64,000 bases of DNA from Arthrobacter sp. SLBN-112 (GCF_030944625.1 NZ_JAUSXY010000001.1:3348001-3412000), one strand, 5' to 3'; counted from the stretch's first letter, positions 19,065 to 27,594 are shown. A program made the numbers and translations. Notes: generated from the letters alone by a model not told the origin.

Positions 19065-19981
19065 TCGAACACCACGCCCTCCACTGAAGCCAGACCGCGC
19101 GCCCAGTCGGCGGCAGCCATCATTTTCTTGCCGGCGGGCTGGATCCGGGTGAGTTCCACCGCGTGCGACCCCGTTCCCACCACAACGCTCTTTTCCTGGA
19201 CTGTCACCGCCCCCGGCGCAAGGCCGGCAATGTCCGGCCGGAGCCGGACAGGCTCGAGCTTGATCCGCTGCCCGTCCAGCATGGTCCAGGCGCCTGGCTC
19301 GGGGGTGACGCCGCGCGCCCGCCTGCTGATGGCGAGAGCCGGGTGGGCCCAAGTGAGGCGGCCATCGTCCAAGGTCAGCTTCGGTGCCAGTGTGACGTCG
19401 CCCGCCTGTGGCTGCGGCGCCGCTTTTCCGGCGTCGATGGCCGAGAGTGTCTGCGCCAGCAGGACCGCTCCGCTGTGTGAAAGCCGCTCGAGCAGGTCGC
19501 CTGCGGTGTCGTGGGCGCCCACGGGCTCCGTCAGGGTTCCGAAGACGGGACCGGTATCGAGTCCTTCTTCAAGCCGGAAAGTGACGGCGCCGGTGAGGTC
19601 GTCTCCGGCCATCACGGCCCGCTGTACCGGCGCCGCCCCGCGCCAGGACGGCAGCAGGGAGAAGTGCAGGTTGACCCAGCCGTGGCGGGGTATTGCCAAC
19701 GCGGCCGGCGGGACCAGGCCGCCATAAGCGACGATGGCTGCCACATCCGGCGCGGCCGCCGAGATGCGTGCGGTGGTGTCGGCGTCGACTTTGGCCGCAT
19801 GAATGATGTCGATGCCGAGTTCAGCGGCCCGCCGGGCAACCGGGGACGGCGTCAGCACGCGCTTCCGGCCCAGCGGCGCATCGGGGCGCGTCAGGACCGC
19901 GACCACTTCAAAGCCTGCGTTGACCAGGGCATCGAGCGACGGAACGGCGACGGCCGGTGTACCAGCGAACAGGACCCTCAT
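19061..19981 (-). CDS. fmt: Methionyl-tRNA formyltransferase
   Basis: Fmt adds the formyl group to initiator Met-tRNA. The 306 residues show the N-terminal transferase fold (MRVLFAGTPAVAVPSL), the catalytic Asn/His region (GWVNLHFSLLPSWRGAAPVQ), the conserved LDTGPVFG and the C-terminal tRNA-binding domain. It overlaps def upstream and rsmB downstream by 4 bp each, so the three are translationally coupled. Confidence 0.96.
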   Translation of the reverse strand: MRVLFAGTPAVAVPSLDALVNAGFEVVAVLTRPDAPLGRKRVLTPSPVARRAAELGIDIIHAAKVDADTTARISAAAPDVAAIVAYGGLVPPAALAIPRHGWVNLHFSLLPSWRGAAPVQRAVMAGDDLTGAVTFRLEEGLDTGPVFGTLTEPVGAHDTAGDLLERLSHSGAVLLAQTLSAIDAGKAAPQPQAGDVTLAPKLTLDDGRLTWAHPALAISRRARGVTPEPGAWTMLDGQRIKLEPVRLRPDIAGLAPGAVTVQEKSVVVGTGSHAVELTRIQPAGKKMMAAADWARGLASVEGVVFE

Positions 19982-20580
19982 TCGGGGGCGCCAAAGCTGG
20001 AGCCGGAGGCGCTGGGCCCACCAAAACTTGCGCCGCCGAAGCTGGACCCGACACTCTTGGCCCGCTTTGCCGTGGTGCGTTCGGTGACGGCGTCGTAGTT
20101 GGCGTTGCGGATGGAGCGCAGCGCTGCCTTCCGGTCGTCGCCCTCCAGCCGGTCGGTGTAGAGGATGCCGTCCAGGTGGTCGGTTTCATGCTGGAAGCAC
20201 CGAGCGAGCAGTCCCTCGCCTTCGACCGTCACCGGGTTGCCGTTCATGTCGACTCCGGTGACCCGGGTGGTGCGGAAGCGGCGGACCGGAAATCCGAGCC
20301 CAGGGATGGAGAGGCAGCCCTCCACATGGTCCGGCTGGTAGTCCTCGCTGTTTTCCAGCACCGGGTTGATGATGTGGCCTTCGACGCCGTCGATGCGGTA
20401 GGTGAAGACACGCTTGCTGACGCCGACCTGCGGGGCGGCGAGCCCGGCGCCCTCCACGTCCTCCATGGTTTCGGTCATGTCGGCGACCAGTTTGGCAAGT
20501 TCGGGTCCGAATTCCGTCACGGGATCGGCCTCTGTGCGCAGCACAGGATCGCCAATGATGCGGATATTCAGGATAGCCAT
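19978..20580 (-). CDS. def: Peptide deformylase with Gly/Ser-rich C-terminal tail
   Basis: Def removes the formyl group from nascent proteins. All three metal motifs are present: GAGLAAPQVG, EGCLS and QHETDHL. The catalytic domain ends near residue 175. A 20-residue tail then repeats SFGGASFGG-like units and ends FGAPE, which is not part of the fold and has no known role. It is the first gene of def-fmt-rsmB-rpe, 78 bp after the nuclease-like gene. Confidence 0.95.
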   Translation of the reverse strand: MAILNIRIIGDPVLRTEADPVTEFGPELAKLVADMTETMEDVEGAGLAAPQVGVSKRVFTYRIDGVEGHIINPVLENSEDYQPDHVEGCLSIPGLGFPVRRFRTTRVTGVDMNGNPVTVEGEGLLARCFQHETDHLDGILYTDRLEGDDRKAALRSIRNANYDAVTERTTAKRAKSVGSSFGGASFGGPSASGSSFGAPE

Positions 20581-20658
20581 GCGCAGTTATTCCTCACGGT
20601 TGGCGGAAAGGGGAACCTGTCCAGTTTAGGTGCAGTCCCCTGCCGTGGCGGCTGCTGC

Positions 20659-21519
20659 CTAGGCGGTGCGGGCCTGTGCCAGCGGCGGCGGTGCGATGGG
20701 CAGCAGCGCTGTGCCGGCACTATGGGTGTCCGCGGACAGTTCCCATACCCGGCGCAAGGCGCAGAACTTCCACCAGTGATGCTTGAGGACCTCGGGGTTG
20801 GCGCGGACGGGCCGCACCTCAGTTTCACCGATGGCGACGGCCAGCAGGACCGGGTTGTCGCCGTATTTCCAGGGCTCCCAGGTTCCGGCTTCCGGATCCA
20901 CCAGGCTCTCTTCGGCCTTCATTCCGGCGACCAGCTGCATGACCACCTTGTCATCGAGCGGCTTGACCAGTCCGTCGCGGGTGGTGCCCTTGGTCTTGTA
21001 GTCGATCAGGCAAACGCGGCCGTTGATGCGGGCTACGAGGTCGAGGGTTCCGGCGTAGCCCACCGACTGGTTCCAGACCGTGATTTCCGGGGCGACGGGC
21101 TCCACCCGGAAGAGCTCCCACCACTCGTCAAAGCGGACGGCGAAGGCTTCTTCCCCGTTGGCGGCCAGGGCCTCGCGGGCTTCCTTCATGGTGTGCGGGC
21201 GCCCCAGCGCACGGAGCGCCACCTGCTCACAGTAGTTGTGGACCCGGTCCCCGCGCCTGGCGGCGTCGTCCCGGTAGGTTTCGGCGGCCTTCGCCGCCCG
21301 GTTGATGGCCTGCTTGATTTTCGCCGGGCTCCCCAGGCAGTCCGACAGCAGGGGATCTTTGGCCAGGCTGCTCGCACCCATGTAGCCGAACCAGCCGTCG
21401 AGGCCGTGCGGTTGCTGGCTGATGACCGTGGTGATGGACGGCACGGAGAACTGTTCAGACGTGGACCGTGCGTACATCCGGCCGTATTCAGTGGCGTGGG
21501 CAAGAAGCGGATCAGTCAT
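20659..21519 (-). CDS. PD-(D/E)XK nuclease-like (RecB/Cas4-type) conserved protein
   Basis: The 286-residue protein has the nuclease core GYAGTLDLVARINGRVCLIDYKTKG, with the Asp, the second Asp and the lysine of the PD-(D/E)XK fold, followed by QLVAGMKAEE. The N-terminal half (MTDPLLAHATEYGRMY...) is mainly helical and includes a HNYCEQVALRALG segment. No helicase domain or Cas gene is near. Homologues are typical of Arthrobacter-like genomes as lone genes. A DNA repair or degradation role is inferred. The start is ATG 21519. The promoter must lie in the 56 bp between it and the tRNA terminator, or transcription reads through from the tRNA. Confidence 0.7.
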   Translation of the reverse strand: MTDPLLAHATEYGRMYARSTSEQFSVPSITTVISQQPHGLDGWFGYMGASSLAKDPLLSDCLGSPAKIKQAINRAAKAAETYRDDAARRGDRVHNYCEQVALRALGRPHTMKEAREALAANGEEAFAVRFDEWWELFRVEPVAPEITVWNQSVGYAGTLDLVARINGRVCLIDYKTKGTTRDGLVKPLDDKVVMQLVAGMKAEESLVDPEAGTWEPWKYGDNPVLLAVAIGETEVRPVRANPEVLKHHWWKFCALRRVWELSADTHSAGTALLPIAPPPLAQARTA

Positions 21520-21575
21520 ACAAAAGACTCTTTCACAGGGGGCCGACAAAATCTCCGGACGCAGGATCCGAACAC

Positions 21576-21617
21576 AAAAAAGGTCCGTTTCCGCTGCGTA
21601 TGAGCGGAAACGGACCT
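21576..21617 (-). terminator. Intrinsic terminator of tRNA-Val(CAC)
   Basis: A perfect 15-bp stem (AGGTCCGTTTCCGCT at 21581-21595 with 21603-21617) has a 7-nt loop. On the minus strand it is followed by a run of six T (complement of 21576-21581). It lies 7 bp after the tRNA and is a strong terminator. Confidence 0.92.
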
Positions 21618-21623
21618 CTGCGG

Positions 21624-21695
21624 TGGGCGATACTGGGTTCGAACCAGTGACCTCTTCGGTGTGAACGAAGCGCGCTACCACTGCGCCAATCGCCC
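21624..21695 (-). tRNA. tRNA-Val (anticodon CAC)
   Basis: The 72-nt cloverleaf has acceptor stem GGGCGAT / ATCGCCC, discriminator A, anticodon stem CTTCG / CGAAG with loop TTCACAC, and a T-arm GGTTCGAACC. CCA is not encoded. It differs from the two Val(GAC) genes on the other strand at only six positions, including the anticodon first base. Confidence 0.95.
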
Positions 21696-21707
21696 CGATG
21701 CATTTGA

Positions 21708-21735
21708 ATGCTAGCCGACCTCCCGGCCATTTCAA
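21708..21735 (-). promoter_or_regulatory. Promoter of tRNA-Val(CAC)
   Basis: On the minus strand TTGAAA (21735-21730) and TAGCAT (21713-21708) are separated by 16 bp. The expected start lies about 6 bp before the tRNA. Confidence 0.65.
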
Positions 21736-21891
21736 AAATCGGCTCCTGCAGGCAGCAACCGTGCATAGGGGCCGGGGCTGCCTCCCGCCACGTAATGACG
21801 TCCCGGTCAATGAGGACGGCCCGATCGCAGAACCCGTTCGTGGCAAACGGATCAGCCCGGGGCGGCCGCTCCCGCCGCCTCCCGTCGTCGT

Positions 21892-21911
21892 GACTTACAC
21901 GCTTGTAAGTC
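21892..21911. promoter_or_regulatory. Operator-like 20-bp palindrome
   Basis: GACTTACA and TGTAAGTC are perfect inverted 8-bp arms around CGCT. The form (TTACA-N4-TGTAA core) looks like the site of a dimeric repressor such as a TetR-family protein. No regulator gene is adjacent, and the site lies 60 bp upstream of the tRNA-cluster promoter. Confidence 0.5.
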
Positions 21912-21971
21912 TGGAAATCCGCGTCCTGACGCGGAAGTGGAGCCGCATGACCATTGGGAGCCGGGGGCAAT

Positions 21972-22000
21972 TTGGAGAATCCCGGAACCTCCTATATTGT
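21972..22000 (+). promoter_or_regulatory. Candidate promoter of the tRNA Gly-Cys-Val-Gly-Val cluster
   Basis: TTGGAG (21972-21977) and TATTGT (21995-22000) are spaced by 17 bp. TATATT, two bases earlier, is an alternative -10. The A/T-rich patch is unusual for this genome and lies 60 bp before the first tRNA. Confidence 0.5.
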
Positions 22001-22059
22001 TTTTACTCGTTGGAACGCGAGGAAATGCCGGAAACGGCAGGGAATCAACCCTCCAAAAT

Positions 22060-22132
<73 letters not shown>

Positions 22133-22179
22133 CGCAGGACACTGTCACAGCAAACATTCTTCGGAATCGACGCTAACAC

Positions 22180-22250
22180 GGTGGGTTGGCCGAGAGGCGA
22201 GGCAGCGGCCTGCAAAGCCGTATACACGGGTTCGAATCCCGTACCCACCT
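22180..22250 (+). tRNA. tRNA-Cys (anticodon GCA)
   Basis: The 71-nt cloverleaf has acceptor GGTGGGT / ACCCACC, anticodon GCA in CTGCAAA, and T-arm CGGGTTCGAATCCCG. It is the only single-copy member of the plus-strand cluster. Confidence 0.95.
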
Positions 22251-22287
22251 CGGTGAAAACCATGGTTTCCGGTTTACCGGAGGCAAT

Positions 22288-22359
22288 GGGCGATTGGCGC
22301 AGCGGTAGCGCGCTTCCCTGACACGGAAGAGGTCACTGGTTCGATCCCAGTATCGCCCA
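22288..22359 (+). tRNA. tRNA-Val (anticodon GAC), copy 1
   Basis: The 72-nt cloverleaf has acceptor GGGCGAT / ATCGCCC, anticodon stem CTTCC / GGAAG with loop CTGACAC, and T-arm TGGTTCGATCCCA. It is identical to the copy at 22520. Confidence 0.96.
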
Positions 22360-22413
22360 CTGGCAAGGCAACTTGCCCGCAGTAGCACCGGGTTACCGGT
22401 TTATCCTGCACAC

Positions 22414-22486
<73 letters not shown>

Positions 22487-22519
22487 CTCTTATATCCCAT
22501 CAGCCGGTCGTCCGGTTCC

Positions 22520-22591
22520 GGGCGATTGGCGCAGCGGTAGCGCGCTTCCCTGACACGGAAGAGGTCACTGGTTCGATCCCAGTATCGCCCA
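22520..22591 (+). tRNA. tRNA-Val (anticodon GAC), copy 2
   Basis: It is identical to the copy at 22288 and is the last gene of the cluster, followed within 10 bp by a terminator. Confidence 0.96.
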
Positions 22592-22598
22592 CACGAAC

Positions 22599-22623
22599 AG
22601 CAGCTCTCCGGAGCTGCTTTTTT
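22599..22623 (+). terminator. Intrinsic terminator of the tRNA cluster
   Basis: The stem AGCAGCTC / GAGCTGCT has a TCCG loop and runs directly into six T. It is a classic strong terminator. Confidence 0.93.
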
Positions 22624-22731
22624 GTTGTCCGGGCATACGCTCCGGGCGAATTCCCTTGGCACACCTTTCAGCCGCCGATAGGATCGAAGGCGCGAGGAGC
22701 GACCTGGCTCCGCGATCGAAGGGAGGTGCTC

Positions 22732-22995
22732 GTGGGTTTGATTGACGATCTAAAGGGCAAGGCTCAGGGTCTCATCCACGGCAACGAGCAGGCCATCAAG
22801 GACGGCATCACCAAGGCCGGCGATCTCGTCGACACGAAGACCGGCGGCAAGTACGCAGGCCACGTCGACAAGATCCAGGATGGCGCTTCCAAGCTCATTG
22901 ACAAGAACGGAACCCCGGGCCAGGCACCTGCCGCCGGGCAGGTTCCGCCGGCAGCTCCTGAAAATCCGGTTCCACCGGTCGACAGGGCTCCGTAA
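22732..22995 (+). CDS. MT0933/Rv0909-like antitoxin family protein
   Basis: This is an 87-residue protein with a GTG start and an excellent GGGAGG ribosome site. The first 55 residues match the MT0933 antitoxin family pattern (GLIDDLKGKAQGL..., KAGDLVDTKTGGKYAGHVDKIQDGASKLI). The remainder is a Pro/Ala-rich tail. No toxin gene (such as a START/SRPBCC-like Rv0910 homologue) is beside it. The neighbours are a tRNA terminator upstream and a terminator-like hairpin downstream, so it is transcribed alone. The function as an antitoxin is uncertain, and solitary members are frequent in actinobacteria. Confidence 0.75.
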   Translation: MGLIDDLKGKAQGLIHGNEQAIKDGITKAGDLVDTKTGGKYAGHVDKIQDGASKLIDKNGTPGQAPAAGQVPPAAPENPVPPVDRAP

Positions 22996-23032
22996 AGGAT
23001 TTGGCCAGGGCTTTGCCCCTGCACGTCAACGG

Positions 23033-23069
23033 GGCGCGGGTCCCGCCGGGAGGCGGCGCCCGCGCCTTT
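23033..23069 (+). terminator. Terminator-like hairpin after the antitoxin-like gene
   Basis: The outer arms GGCGCGGG (23033-23040) and CCCGCGCC (23059-23066) enclose a second stem CCGCC / GGCGG. Three T follow. It lies 37 bp after the stop codon. Confidence 0.6.
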
Positions 23070-23172
23070 GGCGTTTAACGGCGCTTTTGGCGTCCAGCAG
23101 CGGTTTCCACGCATAAGGAGGCCTTGCAGCCCCGATTGCAGGTTCCCAAACCAGCGCCGGTAACCTGCCGGT

Positions 23173-24405
23173 ATGTCCAACTCCCCTGCCCCGTCCGCGG
23201 CGAAGGCTGCCCGTGCCCGGATCGAATCCCGGCCCGTCGTGGCCGGGATCGTCACCGCCCTGGTGGGCTTCACCTCATCCTTTGCCGTGGTCCTGGCCGG
23301 CCTGAGGGCGGTGGGTGCCGATCCTGCCCAGGCCGCCTCCGGGCTGCTGGCGGTCACGCTTGCCGTCGGGCTTGGTGTGCTGCTGCTCGCCTCGCGCTCC
23401 AGGGTTCCGGTGACGCTGGCCTGGTCAACGCCGGGTGCCGCGTTGCTGGCAGCTTCGGGAACGCCCGACGGCGGCTGGCCGGCCGCCGTCGGGGCCTTCC
23501 TTGTGGCGGGTGTACTGCTGGCGTTGACCGGGCTGGTGCCCGCGCTCGGCAGGCTGATGGCAGCCATCCCGCCCTCGCTTGCGCAGGCGATGCTGGCAGG
23601 GGTCCTGCTTCAGTTGTGCCTGGCCCCCTTCAAGGCCTTGGGCACGGTCCCGTTGTTCGTGGCGCCCGTGATCCTGTGTTGGCTGGTGATGATGAAGTTC
23701 GCTCCACGGTGGGCCGTGCCGGGCGCCCTGCTGGTTGCCTTGCTGGCGATCGGGGTTTCCCTGGCCGCCGAGGGGACCACCATTGGCGCCGAAACCCTCA
23801 TGCCCGCCCTGCTGTGGACCACTCCCGCTTTCACCCTGCAGGCGTTGGTGGGCATCGCTGTCCCGTTGTTCGTGGTGACCATGGCGTCGCAGAACGTCCC
23901 CGGGGTGGCAGTCCTGCGGTCGTTCGGATACGAAACCCCGTGGCGGCCCGCCATGCTGGTGACGGGTGCGGGTACCATCCTGGGGGCACCGTTCGGCGGC
24001 CACGCCATCAATCTTGCAGCGCTCAGCGCGGCGCTTGCCGCCGGCGAGGAGGCCGGCGCGGACCGGAGCAGGCGGTGGATCGCCGGTTTCGTGTCCGGGC
24101 CGGCGTACCTGGTGTTGGCTGCGTTTTCCGCTGCCCTGGTCACTGTGGTGGGCGCGGCGCCGGCGGGGATGCTGGAAGCAGTGGCCGGGCTTGCCCTGCT
24201 GGGAACCCTCGCCTCGGCGGTCTCGGCCGCGTTGGCGGACCCGGAAGACCGGATTGCCCCCGCGGTCACCTTCCTGATGGCGGCTTCGGGCCTTGCCTTC
24301 GCCGGAATCGGATCCGCGTTCTGGGCGCTCCTGGCGGGCCTGGCGGTGCGGGCACTGCTGGTTCCACGCCGGCAGCGCCGCGTCGGGGAACGGGCCGGGA
24401 CCTAG
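23173..24405 (+). CDS. benE: BenE-family benzoate/aromatic membrane transporter
   Basis: The 410-residue protein has about 12 hydrophobic segments. The BenE features are the N-terminal RPVVAGIVTALVGFTSSFAVVLAGL, and FVVTMASQNVPGVAVLRSFGY with GAPFGGHAINLAALSAAL in the second half. Family members import benzoate by proton symport, or a related substrate. No benzoate catabolic genes are near, so the substrate is open. The stop codon overlaps the convergent zapE stop in the palindrome CTAG. Confidence 0.88.
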   Translation: MSNSPAPSAAKAARARIESRPVVAGIVTALVGFTSSFAVVLAGLRAVGADPAQAASGLLAVTLAVGLGVLLLASRSRVPVTLAWSTPGAALLAASGTPDGGWPAAVGAFLVAGVLLALTGLVPALGRLMAAIPPSLAQAMLAGVLLQLCLAPFKALGTVPLFVAPVILCWLVMMKFAPRWAVPGALLVALLAIGVSLAAEGTTIGAETLMPALLWTTPAFTLQALVGIAVPLFVVTMASQNVPGVAVLRSFGYETPWRPAMLVTGAGTILGAPFGGHAINLAALSAALAAGEEAGADRSRRWIAGFVSGPAYLVLAAFSAALVTVVGAAPAGMLEAVAGLALLGTLASAVSAALADPEDRIAPAVTFLMAASGLAFAGIGSAFWALLAGLAVRALLVPRRQRRVGERAGT

Positions 24406-25439
24406 GAGGGTTCGTGGTTCTGGCCCTCACGGGCCAGCGCGGTGAGGCGGGACACGGCACGGAAGTACTTCTTCATGTATCCGCCGGTCATCATTTCCTC
24501 GGTGAACAGCTTGTCGAATGGGACGCCGCTGGCCAGGATGGGAACGTCTTTGTCGTAGAGCCGGTCTGCCAGGACGACGAACCGCAGTGCGACGGCCTGC
24601 TCGCTGATGGTTTCCACGTTGCGCCACACCACGCCGTCGATGCCGTCAATCAGCTGCCGGTAGCGGCTGGGGTGCACGCCCGCCAAGTGGTGGATCAGGG
24701 TGGAGAACTCGTCCTGCGCCACGGTCTGGCCGTCGAACTCCGCCTTCATGTGCGTGTTCAGTTCGCTGTTCTTCAGCGGGGCCGGGGCGGCGGGAAGGCC
24801 ACGGTGCCGGAAGTCCTCACCGTCGATGCGAATGACGTCGAACTGGTCCGCGAGCACCTGGATCTCGCGCTGGAAGTCCACCGCCGCGAAACGGCCGTCG
24901 CCCAGGGAACCGGGGAGGGTGTTGGACGTGGCAGCGAGCTTGACGCCGGCGTCGGCCAGTTCCCGCATGAGCCGGGACATCAGGACGGTGTCGCCCGGAT
25001 CGTCGAGTTCGAATTCGTCGATGCACACCAGCTTGTAGCTGCTCAGCGCCTCCACGGTCTTGCGGAAGGACAGGGCGCCCACCAGGTTGGTGTACTCCAC
25101 GAACGTGCCGAAGGCCTTGGGCCCGGGCGCTGCGTGCCACAGCGATGCGAGCAGGTGGGTCTTGCCCACGCCGAACCCGCCGTCGAGGTAGATCCCTGCC
25201 CTGGATTCGTCCTTCTTGCCGAACAGCTTCTTGAAAAGCCCGCCTCCGTTGCCCGACCCCACGCCGCCGGCAAATTCCTCAAGGGCGCGCACGGCGGCTG
25301 CCTGGCTTGGCTGCTTGGGGTCCGGGCGGTAGCTCGAAAAGGAAACCTCGCCGAACCGCGGCGATGGGTAGAAGCCCTTGAGGAGTTCGTCCACCGAAAC
25401 TGCCGGAGTGCGGGCGGCAAGCTGTTCGATCTGTACCAA
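24402..25439 (-). CDS. zapE: Cell division protein ZapE / AFG1-like ATPase
   Basis: This P-loop ATPase is related to E. coli ZapE (Z-ring regulator) and mitochondrial AFG1. Walker A is GGFGVGKTHLL, Walker B is LVCIDEFELDD, and the sensor region has LAATSNTLP. The C-terminal part has SRYRQLIDGID and ILASGVPFDKLF as in the family. I place the start at TTG 25439 (VQIEQLAARTP, 345 residues). The frame is open far upstream, but that part covers the divergent promoter region and the antisense of the next gene. The ribosome site before the TTG is weak, so the start is uncertain by a few codons. Confidence 0.9.
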   Translation of the reverse strand: MVQIEQLAARTPAVSVDELLKGFYPSPRFGEVSFSSYRPDPKQPSQAAAVRALEEFAGGVGSGNGGGLFKKLFGKKDESRAGIYLDGGFGVGKTHLLASLWHAAPGPKAFGTFVEYTNLVGALSFRKTVEALSSYKLVCIDEFELDDPGDTVLMSRLMRELADAGVKLAATSNTLPGSLGDGRFAAVDFQREIQVLADQFDVIRIDGEDFRHRGLPAAPAPLKNSELNTHMKAEFDGQTVAQDEFSTLIHHLAGVHPSRYRQLIDGIDGVVWRNVETISEQAVALRFVVLADRLYDKDVPILASGVPFDKLFTEEMMTGGYMKKYFRAVSRLTALAREGQNHEPS

Positions 25440-25655
25440 GGTGGTCCGTTCTGCTCGTGGTTGGTCCCCAGAAAGGATACCGGCTACCCGGGGCGCAGAC
25501 GGGCCCGCCACCTTCCCCCGGCACGGCCGCGTGACCAAGCCAACATTTCGTCCTGTTAACGGAATACGGACAACGCCGGAGGCGCTGGCTAGGGTGGGAA
25601 CAGGTTCCAATGCCGGTCCCACGGTTTCCCGTGCTCTTAGTGAAAGGCCAACGCC

Positions 25656-26579
25656 ATGCCCTACCCGGTTGAACAGAATGAGAAGTTCGCAGCCTACGCC
25701 CACCCCGAGCGGCTCGTTTCCACGGAGTGGCTGGCCGCCGCCATCGAGGGCGGCGCTGTGGCCAACGGCGAGCTCATCGTGGTCGAATCCGACGAAGACG
25801 TGCTCCTGTACGAGACCGGGCATATCCCGGGTGCCGTAAAGATCGACTGGCACACCGACCTGAACGACGACGTCGCCCGCGACTACGTCGACGGTGCCGC
25901 TTTCGCCGAACTCGCGGCGTCCAAGGGCATTTCCCGGGACAGCACCGTGGTGATCTACGGCGACAAGTCCAACTGGTGGGCCGCCTACGCCCTGTGGGTA
26001 TTCACGCTGTTCGGCCACCAGGACGTCCGGCTGCTCGACGGCGGCCGGGACAAGTGGATTGCCGAGGGCCGCGAACTGACCAGGGAGAAGCCGTCCCCCG
26101 CGGCCGGCAGCTACCCGGTGGTGGAGCGCAACGACGCCCCCATCCGCGCGTTCAAGGACGATGTCCTGGCCCACCTGGGCAAGCCCCTGATCGATGTCCG
26201 CTCCCCCGAGGAATACACCGGCCAGCGGACCCACATGCCGGCCTACCCGGAAGAGGGTGCCCTGCGCGGCGGGCACATCCCCACCGCCGCTTCCATCCCG
26301 TGGGCCCGTGCGGCCGCCGAGGACGGGACGTTCCGCAGCCGTGAAGAACTTGAAGCCATCTACCTTGGCGAGGCCGGCCTGGCCGAGGGTGACGACGTCG
26401 TGGCGTACTGCCGGATCGGCGAGCGGTCCAGCCACACCTGGTTCGCCCTGAAGTACCTCCTGGGCTTCGAAACCGTCCGCAACTACGACGGATCCTGGAC
26501 CGAGTGGGGCAACGCCGTCCGCGTACCGATCGTCAAGGGCGCCGGGCGCGGTTCCGTTCCTGTCGCCGTCGGAGCCTGA
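25656..26579 (+). CDS. sseA: Thiosulfate/3-mercaptopyruvate sulfurtransferase
   Basis: This is a two-domain rhodanese of 307 residues. The inactive N-terminal domain ends near 150. The C-terminal domain has [23 protein letters not shown] and the active loop CRIGERS with the catalytic cysteine. A loop of this kind fits the CysA2/Rv0815c-like actinobacterial enzymes. It transfers sulfane sulfur from thiosulfate to cyanide or other acceptors. It is followed at 29 bp by a SufE-like gene, which suggests the sulfur is handed on for Fe-S work. Confidence 0.93.
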   Translation: MPYPVEQNEKFAAYAHPERLVSTEWLAAAIEGGAVANGELIVVESDEDVLLYETGHIPGAVKIDWHTDLNDDVARDYVDGAAFAELAASKGISRDSTVVIYGDKSNWWAAYALWVFTLFGHQDVRLLDGGRDKWIAEGRELTREKPSPAAGSYPVVERNDAPIRAFKDDVLAHLGKPLIDVRSPEEYTGQRTHMPAYPEEGALRGGHIPTAASIPWARAAAEDGTFRSREELEAIYLGEAGLAEGDDVVAYCRIGERSSHTWFALKYLLGFETVRNYDGSWTEWGNAVRVPIVKGAGRGSVPVAVGA

Positions 26580-26608
26580 CGCCGGCTCCCCCGCGTAGAC
26601 TTGGAACG

Positions 26609-27070
26609 ATGACTACTCAAGCTTTGCCAACCGCCCTGGCGGCGATCGTGGACGATTTCCAGGCCCTGACCGAACCCGAGAGGCTCCAGTTGCTGCTGGA
26701 GTTCTCGGAGGGGCTGCCCGATCTTCCCGACCGCCTCAAGGACCACCCTGAACTCCTTGAGCAGGTAGTGGAGTGCCAGTCGCCGCTGTTCCTCACCATT
26801 GAGACGGAGAAGAACGACGACGGCCCGGCCGGCGTCGTGCACCTCTACTTCAAGGCCCCGGCCGAGGCTCCCACCACGCGGGGTTTCGCCGGTGTGCTGC
26901 ACGAGGGCCTGGACGGTTTGTCCGCCGGGGAAATCCTGTCAGTCCCCGATGACATGCCCGAACTGCTGGGTCTCACCAGGGCCATCACTCCGCTCCGCAT
27001 GCGGGGCATGACGGCGATGCTGGGCAGGATCAAGCGCAAGGTGGCCGCGGCCTCACGCGCTCACGGCTGA
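26609..27070 (+). CDS. sufE: SufE family sulfur acceptor protein
   Basis: The 153-residue protein has the SufE pattern: a helical N-terminus (LAAIVDDFQAL..PERLQLLLEFSEGLPDLP), then VECQSPLFL with the acceptor cysteine, and the C-terminal LRMRGMTAMLGRIKR. SufE activates SufS-type cysteine desulfurases by accepting persulfide. Here it is paired with a rhodanese rather than with sufS, an arrangement seen in other actinobacteria. The ATG at 26609 is where homology starts. Confidence 0.92.
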   Translation: MTTQALPTALAAIVDDFQALTEPERLQLLLEFSEGLPDLPDRLKDHPELLEQVVECQSPLFLTIETEKNDDGPAGVVHLYFKAPAEAPTTRGFAGVLHEGLDGLSAGEILSVPDDMPELLGLTRAITPLRMRGMTAMLGRIKRKVAAASRAHG

Positions 27071-27081
27071 CCTCGCAACCA

Positions 27082-27594
27082 ATGGCGCGCAAGAACGCTT
27101 TCCAGGGAACTCCGGCCACAGCGGCATTGACCGCGGCCGGGGTTCCCTTTGTGTTGCACCCCTACACCCACAATCCCGCTGCCGGGAGCTACGGCACCGA
27201 AGCAGCCGTTTCCCTGGGTATCGATCCGTCCAGGGTCTTCAAGACCCTGATGGTGGACGTCGAGGGGAGGCTGGCCGTAGGCATCGTGCCGGTCAGCGGA
27301 ACCCTGGACCTCAAGGCCATGGCCGCGGCGCTCGGCGCCAAGAAAGCTGCTATGGCCGATCCCGATGCCGCCCAACGGCGGACCGGTTACGTCCTGGGCG
27401 GCATCTCGCCCCTCGGCCAGCGCCTGCCCTCCCCCGCTGTCCTGGATTCCAGCGCCCTGGCACTGGAGACCCTGCTGGTGTCCGGTGGCAGGCGCGGACT
27501 GGACATCGAACTGGCACCCGCGGACCTGATCCGGCTCACGGACGCCGTGGCGGCGCCCATCAGCTCGGTCACCGCCGGACACTCCAGGCCTTAA
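27082..27594 (+). CDS. ybaK: Cys-tRNA(Pro) deacylase (YbaK/EbsC type)
   Basis: The 170 residues follow the YbaK/ProX fold (TPATAALTAAGVPFVLHPY, FKTLMVDVEGRLAVGIVPVSGTLDLKAMA, YVLGGISPLGQ), with the conserved lysine in VFKTLM. It hydrolyses Cys mis-charged on tRNA-Pro. It follows sufE by 11 bp and is likely co-transcribed. Its stop codon lies in TTAA shared with the convergent SDR gene. Confidence 0.92.
   Translation: MARKNAFQGTPATAALTAAGVPFVLHPYTHNPAAGSYGTEAAVSLGIDPSRVFKTLMVDVEGRLAVGIVPVSGTLDLKAMAAALGAKKAAMADPDAAQRRTGYVLGGISPLGQRLPSPAVLDSSALALETLLVSGGRRGLDIELAPADLIRLTDAVAAPISSVTAGHSRP

Larger units (their letters stand above)
21696..22059. other. 364-bp intergenic region between divergent tRNA units, no gene seen
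   Basis: No credible protein gene lies here. The one longer open frame on the plus strand has no ribosome site, runs into a tRNA and is not protein-like. The region holds the divergent tRNA promoters at its two sides and, in between, a 20-bp palindrome (21892-21911). The rest shows no feature I can name. Confidence 0.6.

Noticed and set aside
25440..26435. Long N-terminal extension of zapE
   Set aside because: The open frame continues across the promoter and antisense to the sulfurtransferase gene, but the residues do not resemble the ZapE family.
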